A stretch of DNA of 64,000 nucleotides from Riptortus pedestris (Eukaryota; Arthropoda; Insecta; Hemiptera; Alydidae): positions 69,286,501 to 69,350,500 of the forward strand of contig CM032233.1 of the NCBI GenBank assembly GCA_019009955.1, given 5' to 3'. A model generated the notes under the pieces. That model was given only the letters and a program-made list of their open reading frames with translations, made no database searches and was not told the origin of the DNA. This document shows positions 39,758 through 50,466 of the stretch, in pieces. The position numbers were made by a program, and so were the translations under genes. Within the stretch, counting starts at the first letter, position 1. The number at the start of each line of letters is the position of its first letter.

Positions 39758-42003
39758 GATAGATAGGTGTAACCTAGGATTTCAACTTGAAGCCAGGATC
39801 ATGAGGTCCTAAATAGGAGGGGAAGAGTAAGATTTCATCATTAATCATTTTCAAAATTTATATATAAAAACATTTATTAAAGATTTCCAGCCATGACAAA
39901 ATAAATTCACAACATTAGGAGGGCTAACATTTCTTTATTTACATGTACACATAGATGTAGTGTAATAAAATTGTTTTAAATTAGTTTGAAACAATAGACT
40001 GAGTTATTGAATTTTCTAAATGCCATTTTAGTGACCAATAATGAATTGATTTTTGAAAAAATTAATAAAGTTGTCCATCCTTTATCGGAATTGGAACTAA
40101 GTAGCAACAATTAAATTATCAAAGATACAAACTAAATCCTTCTATCATAGATTGCGTTTTTTAAAAGCATGGAAATGATTAAATTATTTCAACTCAGTCT
40201 GAAGTTACGAACAGTTGCCATTGTCAAGCTCTTGTGCAATCTCAAGGCATCACAAGGGCATCTGAATAGAACCAGGTTAATTGTATGTTACATAGACAAT
40301 AATTTCTTGGATTTGGAAATTGTTACTGGAGAGAAGTTAGGGCAAAATATTTGAATCCCAAAACACATTCTGACATGATATGTAGACAGAAGACACCAAT
40401 TCCCCATTCCCCAGCCTGTAGCCTGATGACTATAAAGGACAAATTTTAAACCATGTTGAACTTCATTAGCAGGAACTGTATTTAGCAATATTTGGTATGA
40501 TTTTTTAACAATTTTGTTTTCTTTAATTATTCAGTTTCTCTTCTATCATCGGATTTAGGGCTATGCAGAAAATTCAGCTGGCCCAACAATCGATGGCTTT
40601 ACCTTTAGGGAAGTCTTAATAGTTCCAACAATTTGTAGAACGTATATATGGTCTATCGAAGTATTCTTAGCACCTTCGAGTTTTATTTCAACTCTTTAGA
40701 AAGGAACTAGCATAGTCAGGAGAACCAGTTAATGTTTATTTAATAGTATACAATAAGATTGAGATTGGATGCCAAATGAAGAACCCTCACGAAGGTGTAA
40801 ATGTTATAAAACTTGGGTTTGTGCAAGAAAAGAAATCTTACTTACAGAAAGTAAATAATTAACAATTTTAATGTTATTCGATTTAAAAAAAAAATGTGTA
40901 GAAATGCTACTGACACTTTCAATATAGTTAACTTTGAATTTTGTTTTATGTATTAAAGTTAAATGTTTTCACTTCATTCATTTAATTATTTTTCAGAAAT
41001 TTAAACGACCAATCAAATTAAATATTCATCAAATGATTGATATTGCATCTAATTTATTGAAAACAGAACCATGTGGAATAAACATTAACCCATTCCTCCC
41101 AATGAAGAAGCAAGATTTTTATGAATGCAAGAGAGTAAACCATCCTGAGGAGATTGAAGAATATGATGTATGTAACTTAAAACAATGTAAAAAAAATTGA
41201 ATCTTGTAAATTCGCTTCCCAAATTACAAGGCAGAAGTTCATTTTAAATAAATAATTTCTACAATTATTTTATTGTCTAACTAGTCCAGATGATAATGGG
41301 TCTCTTTGTTTTACACCAGTGGTAATCTCAACGTCATCAGAGACACCAAATCTGGTTTTGACCTTACAATACATCCCTTCTAGAGTCATTCGTGTCAATC
41401 TGGTGAGCTTGCTAGATATTCCCAATAACCATAATGCCTCCTTCAACTGTAGCCTGCCCACAGTGTTTTATAGCTCTTGAAAGCCTTGAAGTATATGGAG
41501 GTAGGGGGTTGGGGAGAAAGCTTACCATCATCATGTCATCACATCACTTAAATGATATGATTGACAACCCAAAAACTGAGGGTGAGGCCTCAGTGCCTCT
41601 GCAGGCATACTGGGAGGGTTAAAATATATGCTACATATGTATAATGAATGAAAACTTTCTAAATTGGCTATGTGCCATTCAATCTTTCCCTTAAAAGAGG
41701 CTGACAGCTGCCTGTCTTTAGCCGAAACAAAGAGATATTCTGATGTACAGTCAGTTCCCTAGTCATTTATATAAAAACCATGAGAGCAGTGTTGATGCTC
41801 ATGGAAATGTGTTTTTTTTTTCATTATATATTATTATAACTAAAAGAATTTTTTGAGTTGAAAATTAATTATTTTTTAAATTATTTATAATGAATATTTA
41901 GTAACTAATATATTAGTTACTATATATAGCTATTATTTCAACCAAATATATTAAATTGTCTGTTTTAAAACATAATGAATATTTAATTCAAATGTGTGTG
42001 TGA

Positions 42004-42040
<37 letters not shown>

Positions 42041-44220
42041 GTTTGTGTGTGTATATGTGTGTGTTTTAAAATTGACAATTTAAGATATTTGGTTCAAATA
42101 GCTCGGTATTGAGTACAAATGGATTTTATGATTACACTGCCTCTATTTTTCTATTCTTTAGTTTAGAGATATAAAATTTAATGTTATATTTACTTTTACC
42201 TGTTTTCAACTATATTTTAAACATTTATTTATTTTTTAAATAAACTTACGCCTCACATGACATACCGATTTTTTAGTAATGTTAGGTGAACAGCTGAATT
42301 TTAGTGAATAGTAATCCATATAAAAGTTGTACTATTAAACTTCTAGTAATATTCATGAACCTACTACTATTTTGACGTATGTTTTCAGGAAATTAGCCTA
42401 GAATATGTAAAGAAGACCGAATCTAAAATATTAAAAGATGAATTAACATCCAAAGTATTTCCATTTACTTCGAACCAGCCTATAGCAAATATTTTGACTG
42501 AAATTGGTAAGCTGCTAAATGATGAATTTTTGTTTTAGAGCTATATTATTTAATGCTGTGCTATATCTTTTTTTCTTGACTTTAGAATTGTGTACTTGGA
42601 GAATTTTCAAATACAATGTTTTATATATTATGAGGAGGTTCATTGTAAAGCTCAAAATTGGAAATTTATACTAACGATGATAAGAGATTTAATTTAGGCA
42701 TGTAGTTATCAGGTTTCTGTATGCCAAAAAATTATTGTGTCTTTTTAATGTAAGATTTAAATTACAAAACAGTAATTGATTATATGAAGATAATATTGTA
42801 TATTTTACAGGAATAAATATCAATAACAGACAAAAATGTTTAATATATAATCTGTACTATCTTCAAAAAATTTTTTTAGTTTTACAAAATTAGTATCTTA
42901 ACCTCTGAAGATCCAAGATATGTTGTTTTATTTTCATTGTATTAAAATATTGGAAAACTGTACTTGATAAAATTGAAAGTAAACTATAACCATTTTATGG
43001 TTTAGAATTTACCCTTAGAAATTTCTGAAGAAAGATTTGTTGTCACATTTCTGTTACTTTGGCCCAACCAAAATACACACGTGTACAATGCAGATGTAGA
43101 CAGTGAAAAGGAGTAGAAAGTGACTGACATGTACACTTTAGTTATTTGATCGAGCGAAGTTCAAGACAGAAGAAACTAGATCACTGTTCCTTGGACTAAC
43201 ACTAAAATGTGCAGAGTATTTCCTCATAACTTCCACATTTATATGGACTCCAAGCAGAACATTAAAAGTAGATGATGGTACATAAAATATTTGATCTGTC
43301 TAAGCTAGAAATTACAGAAAGGACCTTAAATTATAGAAGGAAACATGATGGGCATTAAAAGAAAACGGGCCAGCTGTGCTATTGAAGTTGGTTTAGGTGT
43401 AATAGACATTACAGATTATTACACCCTGGAGTGTTGCAAGTGACAAAATGAATCTCACTAGGGTTTTTCAGAGGATTTTTGTAAATTTCCACCCTTTTGG
43501 CTGCTGAGGAATACTCCTGGACTTTGGAATATTCCTATTTCTGAACACAATTTTTGTGTACTTGTGTGTGGATACTTTTGGAACACATTCTCTTAGAGTC
43601 TCTGAATTGAGGAGCTCTAGTGTATTAACAGCTAAATTTGCATTTACAAGTAAAATTTGTTTTCACAAGTATAATTTCCATTTTGAATTTTTTAAACCAA
43701 CCTTTTTCAGCACGGATACACACTGTATCTATCCCCTCTACTTTAAAAATGGCATGGACTGCATCAGCAACTTTGCAGTCCATTTAAATGTAGTGCTTCA
43801 GAATAGCACGAATTTCTAGATTCAATGCACAAATGTTAAAAAATCTCCCTCTCCCTCTCTCCCTCCCTCTCCCTTATTTTGTTTATCGCCATAAAGTACT
43901 TATCAGAATAACATTTATGAACTGTCTCTTTAGAGAGATTTATCTCTTCCCAAAATGTATTAAATAGAACAATAGTAACAGGAATATTGGGCTAACAGTA
44001 AGCTTAAGCTTTTTATGATTTCAATTTTATACTACTATTCACTATTCATTTTTCTCTTTGGCATGTGCCCTTTCAAAAGTGTTAAAGATGATTTAATATT
44101 TATGTTACAGATGACTTTAGTTTGAGAAAGGAGAAATTGGACCTATTTGAAACTTCTTTGCAAAAATCTTCCTGTTTCAAAACCACAGAAAGATCCTACA
44201 AAACCAATTCCAAGAGATGA
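36373..44220 (+). CDS. TBC1D31: TBC1 domain family member 31-like (WDR67) TBC-domain exons, probably 5'-incomplete
   Basis: Seven exons join in frame: 36373-36593, 37845-37978, 38778-38950, 39365-39505, 40997-41167, 42389-42506 and 44111-44220 (stop TGA 44218-44220), totalling 1,068 bases (355 residues plus stop). The product matches the TBC region of TBC1D31, a centriolar-satellite and ciliary-base protein: DRRHVYWRLALCLP, ANLIRLSSNLAHWMPLFPHI, FEAVATIFENYCQHWFDDFP, WLQLETLFTEALDEKSW and HPRYLLMAAVAFIITSRG. The arginine- and glutamine-finger motifs of catalytic Rab-GAP TBC domains are not visible, as expected for this member. Vertebrate homologues have N-terminal WD40 repeats before, and a long coiled coil after, this segment. 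Here the tail after the TBC domain is only about 80 residues with no heptad-rich stretch. No WD40 exon was recognised in 25.5-36.3 kb, so the 5' part is missing, consists of small exons that I missed, or has been lost. Confidence 0.88.
37200..37490 (+). repeat. AGCAGATTTCCC-family copy, diverged right half
   Basis: Contains TTGTTGTTCTATATATTTTT, TTGAATATTAACAGAGATAT and the right end TTGGGAAATCTGTTTGGGTT near 37443. Lies in the intron after the first recognised TBC1D31 exon. Confidence 0.45.
39037..39165 (+). repeat. AGCAGATTTCCC-family left-end fragment
   Basis: Begins CAGCAGATTTCCCTTAAGCA and continues ATCAACTATTGAGCTTGTAG, then GACAAAAATGATGTCCATTC, matching the first ~125 bases of the 15.7-kb copy. 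It stops where the family has its (TA)n tract. Confidence 0.55.
39185..39312 (+). repeat. SINE body fragment without tRNA head
   Basis: Contains CTGGCTAGAAAGAGGCC, ATCCATCCCAATTAACCG and GCAGCATAAAGTGGACATTA, matching the 3' body of the two SINE copies. A 5'-truncated SINE in the TBC1D31 intron before exon 39365. Short tail pieces also occur at about 32690 and 33690 (AAAGTGGA[T/C]GTTAATAAAT). Confidence 0.6.
39697..39752. repeat. (TA)n microsatellite
   Basis: About 27 TA units in the TBC1D31 intron after exon 39365-39505. Confidence 0.9.
41270..41461 (-). pseudogene. Non-LTR retrotransposon reverse transcriptase fragment
   Basis: A 63-residue frame reads ISSKLTRLTRMTLEGMYCKV followed by TTGVKQRDPLSSGLVRQ, corresponding to the non-LTR RT segment that ends in the GVRQGDPLSP motif. 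The conserved glycine after the glutamine is arginine here. The catalytic YADD region is absent. A relic inside the TBC1D31 intron after exon 40997-41167. Confidence 0.7.
42004..42037. repeat. (TA)n/(TG)n microsatellite
   Basis: About 16 TA units flanked by TG-rich repeats on both sides (about 41993-42065). Confidence 0.85.
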
Positions 44221-44284
44221 TTACGTTACATTTGGATAAATGTTCAGATTATTAATAAATTTGAACCTTATCCTTACAGAGACC

Positions 44285-44290
44285 AATAAA
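44285..44290 (+). terminator. Poly(A) signal of the TBC1D31-like gene
   Basis: AATAAA lies 65 bases after the TGA stop, with a second copy at 44254-44259. The position supports the exon at 44111-44220 as the true last exon and a very short 3' UTR. A T/G-rich tract follows at about 44330-44350, which resembles a downstream element. Confidence 0.6.
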
Positions 44291-44309
44291 AGTATTTTAA
44301 GGTACTAAA

Positions 44310-47300
44310 AAGAAAGGGTCTGAAGATCCTTTTTTTGTGTGTGTGTCTTTATATTATTAATAAGATGAATAAGGAATACAGTAGAAAATAGCAAATTTAT
44401 TCTCTTATAAATTTATTTTATCTACTTTCTTCAAATTTCAAAAAAATATCATAATGTATAACATACTTTTTTCATGCCATAACATGATGGGAATCACTAC
44501 TACTGATACTGTAAAATCAAGGGCCAATTAGGAACTATGAACTTCCTTTCTAGCTATCAAGCGTTAACACTATGGCTGGTTCTTATGAATAGATCCAGAA
44601 ATCACAACACAAAAAGACGTGACTAAAACATAGATTTAATTTAAGGGTGTTTGTAAGAATTTTCCAGTTCTTATGTGCATTCAATTGAGGCCCACTATAA
44701 AAAGTTACTATAATGTAAAGTTACGGGAAATTGAAAAATCTCAACTGAACGATCAAAAGGTGTGACTTTATTTAACCTTCTTGGCCTTCCACCACTAAAT
44801 AATTAACTATCTGGATGAATGTTCTCTTCAAATATTTCCTTTAGCTCTCTCCAGATCTCAGTTCTTGTTGAATATTCTCTGAAGTCTATCCTTTTAAATG
44901 TTGATGAATAAGTAAGACATGACACCTATATTTTGTTGTTTATTTCAAACTAAGAATATTTTGATCATCGTACATTTGAATATATTGTACTATGTGCTAG
45001 TGTATCCTCAGCCATCATATAAAGATTCTTAGTTTAATTGATGCAAATTATAAGGTTCTCTGTGTTTTGTTCATAGGGAAAATAGACAGTTAAAGCTATA
45101 GTTTATGTAGAGCAATAGACCAATTTTAATGAGGGATTAATATTGAAAATCTGGCCCTATGTAATGGCTTGACATTGATCAACTAAAATTTGAGAAAAGC
45201 AAAATACATTTTTTATTGATACTTACCTTTATTTTCATCCTGGAACCACTCAAATTTGAAGGGCATATTTTATGTTGGATATAATGCAACTATCAGATAA
45301 AGAAATAGGTTCTGATTTTGGGAGGAAGAAGTGTATCTTATACCAGGTTGTGATGGAAGGGGGAAGATCTGGTCTCCAATTCACTAACTAATTTGTTAAC
45401 ATATTGACAAAAACCTAATCTATATTCTGTGATTTTCTAGCCCATCAGTTTGCCCACTAGTGATACCTTTATCCTGGAATGGTCTTTATTTCAGTTTATG
45501 CTCCCTTCTATACATTTTGCCCTTTTAATATAAAATCATAATCTTAATTTTAATCTTAATCTTAAAATTCATCAGTTACATCTATTAAAAAGAAGATGAC
45601 CCAAAAAAATAGAGAATATGGGACCATGGCTTTGAGAAGAACTTCCTCAAAACTTTTTGTAGTCAAAGATCCATTCTGAGTGATAATCAGCTCAATAAGG
45701 GGAAGGTGCAGTGATTCTCATGCAATAACTGACTATTTCGGAAAAGGCGTGACTCAACAGTGGACATGAAGCAAATCACTCTCCTCAATCAAAGCCCTGG
45801 TTACCTAATTATCAATACCCAAACCTACACTCATCAGTGAACAGCCCCAAATTGTTTTAGTACATATGTAAGATGCTGATTTACGAAAATTTCCTTTTTA
45901 ACTTATCACACCAATAGTAGAGGACCTAATATGTCTAGAGACTAGGCTATTATTAAAACGCCTTATGACAACAGTGACAGTCCTCTCCCTTAAATTACAG
46001 ACCATTTAGAGTGGACTACCTATGCCAGAAGCTTGTAAAAAATGTTTTAGCTCTTTACATCATAGTGATCCATTACCTATTATATTATATTATTTTCAAT
46101 GCAAATTCTAATAGCCTTAAACTCCCATAGATTATTGTGGTTTATAAGTGTAGTACGCCCAGAAAATGGTTGAACAAAAGCCACTAGAGGCAATGCATCT
46201 ATGAATGAGCAAATCCTTTTATACAAAAAAGCTCCTGAAGATATATACAACAAAACATGTGAGATCAAATTCATAAATAAATGGATATATGAAAAAATAA
46301 AGAACTTAGATTTTATTTTACAATGAAAAAAATGTTAAGAGATGTAAAATTAGCAATCAATTACATCCAGAAGTTTAAATGATTCAAAATCAAGACAATA
46401 GTTTTAGACAAATTGAAGTCAACGGGCTTGAAATGGTACAAAATGACCCATGGATTTATTTACTTTGTGTCTTTATAGTTCCTGCATTACAGAGAATGAG
46501 GAAATATGTAGAAGAGGCTTTTAATAAATTGGAGTAGAGTATAAGGTGTTTTTAATACAAAATTTGACCCTTTGCCTCCTAGTGATACATATAGAAATAA
46601 AAGATTTGCTGGCAGCAGCATTTGCAAGAAGAATCTCTATCTAAATAGAGAAAATAAGTAAGTTATTGGTGAATTTCACACATTAAATGTGAATGAATAT
46701 TTCTAATGATTTTGTGTTATTTTCTTTCAATATATATAAATAAGATGTATGAACTGAAAATGAAATATTACTCCTATACACAAAACTAAATAATAACTAA
46801 TTATGTATTTAAATTTTTGGTCAAGTTTGTGTGTTCATGCATGCATGTGCATGTGTGTGTATATACATTCACACAAATACATAAAAAAATGTATGAATAT
46901 AATTATTTTTTAATTTTGTGTATAGGAGTAATATATTAGGGGCTCGGGTTGGCTGTGCGAGTTAGGGCGTTGGTCCTAATCTTGCATGGTAGACCTAGAG
47001 TGGCGGGTTCGAATCCCGCCCTGGGCAGTAGAAATTTATTTAATGACGGGCACATTAAATAAACTCCTTAGGCCCACCCTAGCCTAGTAGTATAAAGTGG
47101 ACGTAAAATTAAAAAAAAAAAAAATATTTTATCTTCAGTTCATGCTACCTCTTTTGTGAAATGTTGTCATTATTAGTGAAATATGTTTTTGAATATATAA
47201 ATTTCATTTCATATTTTGAATCCATAAGATTATTTGAGCAAGAAAATATACATTCACTTGACGAAACCATAAATTTAAAGCATTTGTGAAATGGCTACCC

Positions 47301-50300
47301 CCAAATATTTGAAAGAAGCTCAAATATTCAAGATTCAGCATGGCTCTTCATACACCTTAACACATAAGGTACTCCTATAGAGCACTATAAACATATAAAA
47401 TGGTAATAAGGATTAATAAAGGAGATATTAACATGACATCAGATAATGTACAATCTGGGAGTAAACATTTATTAATGTGTAAAAAAACAATTTTTCTCTA
47501 ACAAAAATCCCATATTTTTTTTCAAATTTGTAAATAAGTTTTATTCAAAATTATATTTTTCTTAATCTACATTTGATTACTTCTATACAAACATCGAAAT
47601 AAAGTGCTCACATATTCTAATTGGGGTTTAAATACATATGTGTGAGTCAGTGTAATTATTATATAAATGTAAATATATACATTCGTTTTTCAGGAGGATG
47701 TACACATACTTACAAACATTCATTCTCACATTAATGTGCACACACATGTATATCAGGCGTACTCAATAAACAAAATACTTATTACAGCTAGAATTTACGT
47801 CTTCCTCTAAATGCTAAGGTGGTTTTTTTTTTTAATTACACAGTAGTCTTGACTTGCAGTCATTTAAAAATACGACCCTAGTAAATAAATAAATGAACCA
47901 CAAACAAAAAAAATGATATAACTTAAAAGAATAAAAACACATTACTGAAACTTATAAACAGCTTGATAATGTGTCAAGTTTGTCAAAAAATAGACATTTT
48001 TAGTTTTTTATGCAAAGATAAACCACATTGAGATCATTAAGTCTGTACAATTAAATCACCCTATACCCAAGATCATAATACATCTAATAGTTCGCATTAA
48101 ATCTATGGAAAGCTAGGTAACATAGCCTTCTTTAATATTTTGTTCTCATGATCCCCTGTCCCATCTCCATACTTCCTACTAATAAGAAATTCGACCCTTA
48201 CAATATAAAACCAAACCTTTCTGTTCAAGTATCAGCATTCAAGCGACCAATAACTAAATACGAACAATGATGTAATAAATAATAAGAGCTATTTTAATGC
48301 TCTTCGAAATATGGATACCTTAAATAATAAGTCAATAATATGAAAATAAATTAAACGTGGCTATCGTGTTTCAAGTGACCCTGTTAGGAAAATATTTTTT
48401 TACTCATATTGCCTTTTAAAATAGCATCTTAAATAAACAAATTTTAATAATTTAGTGAAAAGTATTTAGTTCCTCAGAATTTAAAACCTAATATTTATTT
48501 TAGTGCAAATGTTGATTCTTTAATCAAGGCAATAACAAAATCATGACCAAAATGGATAATAATACAGATTTCAGGTTTTACTATTTCATTCCTCTTACTA
48601 ACTAGAGAAAAATATTTTAAAGATTAACCATAAAAATGCTATTAAGAAATTAAGGACTAATATTGCAGGAAAATAGTACTAGTAGTACAAAAACAACTAG
48701 ATGCCAAAGTTATACTAAGATAAAAAACATACTAACAGTAATTTAATCTAATTAAACGATTTATAGATATACTAAATATATGTTTAAAAAAATATTAAAA
48801 CACTACTAATCAATAAATGAAAGCTTTTCAGGTTTTTAGAGAAAAGTTCTTCCATTTTCTTATTATTATTATTATAGATTGAGAAAATAATCTTCACTTT
48901 GTCAGCTAAATGCTATATATTTAAACTTTACTTTAATAATGCCGAGGAAAAATAATCATTATCTTATTTTCTTTCAAATCCCAATAAAAAGTGATTTGTT
49001 GAAAATAGTCTTCCTATAATATGGGCTAACAGTGAGTAAAAGCTTATTAAGAAAACTAATAAATAAGATTTAATTCCATTCACTAGCTATTAGGTTAAAA
49101 ATTAACCTCATATTTTAAACTTGATATAATATGGTTTTAAATTGCAAATATTTATGCAGAATAATATGTGAATACACTGTAATATATAAAAGTTGTTATT
49201 TCCTTTTTTAGGAATCGCAGTTTCAATTTATTCACAAATTTGGTTTTTAAAATATATTTGGAGAAAAAAAAAACAACAAAAAAATCATACAAATGTTCTC
49301 ATATATCATATCAGATCAAAAATAAGTCATATTTTATGACCAGAGACCAAGAAGTACACAAATTTGAAATAATTTATTCATATATTAAATTAGAATCTTC
49401 AACATTATGAAGGACATATATTTTTTTTATAATGTTTTTCTAATAATTTAAGAGTCATTTTCTTCATTTAAATGTTTTCAGGAGTTGAAGAAATGATAAT
49501 GTGTAGGGGAAAACTTTAGAAAAAAAAACCGATTCAAGGAAGTTTTGATCCTTATTGAAAATACTTATGTTGTTATAAAAAATTGGCTGTTACATTGCTT
49601 TATCATTAAAAATTATTTTTTTTAAAGATAACATTTATTGTTACTTTCCATAATCTATATCTATAATCAACCTCATTCTTTTACCAAATTTAGTTTTAAA
49701 TCACGTTACAAAAACGGATCATGGCAGAAGACTTAAATTCTAACATCAACCATACTTGCACTACATAAAATAAATGACATGTGTGTGCACAGACAAACAA
49801 GAAAAGAGAGATATATTAGAATATATATAATATATACATCATATTTTAAAATATGTAAATGTACATAACATTTGAGAAGCTGAGATATAAAAAAGAACAT
49901 GTGTCTTAATATATTCAATCATGAGTCGAAAATAGATTTAAAATAATATGATATGGATAATACAATTTTGCATTAGTTATATAGATGGTCAATTTTATGA
50001 ATACATTTAACCTTTTTTTTTTGTATTTTTAAGTAAAAAAAAATGAGAAAATAAAAATAACTTGTCACATAATATATTCGGATGTGCTATCAAATATACT
50101 ATCTCTTTTATACAGTTACCTGCACTGTATGTGGACAGAAACACATCAAATACACCTAAATTGTCTACAGTGCTCAGAAATTATGACCATTTACATGAAC
50201 AGACTAGGATAAGACATAATACATATCTCTAAGTCCATCAATTACATTAAAAATATTAAAATCCTAAAACAATACAAAAAGGTACCCATTGATCACAATA

Positions 50301-50404
50301 ACGATTTTGGGACCTTGCTTAAAGCATGAAATAACTATACAAATTAACTAATATGAATACTACGGAAGATATATTTTTACACTAATTACAATATTGACGC
50401 AAAT
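44310..50404. other. Region between convergent genes, probably partly the ZNF608/609 3' UTR
   Basis: No coding region recognised. It contains the SINE at 46.9 kb and AT-rich sequence. The 47.2-50.4 kb part has no recognisable repeat and follows the ZNF608/609 stop on the minus strand, so it may be the long 3' UTR typical of this gene family. This is inference from position only. Confidence 0.4.
46939..47124 (+). mobile_element. tRNA-derived SINE, internally deleted copy
   Basis: The head GGCTCGGGTTGGCTGTGCGA and box B GGTTCGAATCC (47006-47016) are better preserved than in the copy at 16.9 kb. The body lacks about 40 bases between CACCCTAGCC and TAGTATAAAGTGGACGT. It ends in an A-run. Lies between TBC1D31 and the ZNF608/609 gene. 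Confidence 0.75.
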
Positions 50405-50466
50405 TTATTTGGCTTGGTATGGTACAGAGGTTATTGCAGCAGCATGCTCTGATGCGAGTACAGCAG
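50405..50466 (-). other. sbb: Terminal coding exon of the ZNF608/609 gene
   Basis: The large fifth exon runs into an in-frame TAA at 52586-52588, but GAG|GTGAGT at 52596-52588 is a near-perfect splice donor that overlaps it. A pyrimidine-rich acceptor ending in TTTTCAG lies at about 50467-50480. Joining the two gives [20 protein letters not shown] and a stop at 50405-50407. That tail aligns with the vertebrate ending LPYAAGLSSTAIVASQ, so this exon is real. The unspliced form would end ...PYGGE and could be a minor isoform. Confidence 0.88.

Noticed and set aside
46939..47025. Possible functional tRNA gene
   Set aside because: Box A and B are good, but the acceptor stem does not pair and the sequence continues into a SINE body with an A-tail; a sister copy lies at 16.9 kb.
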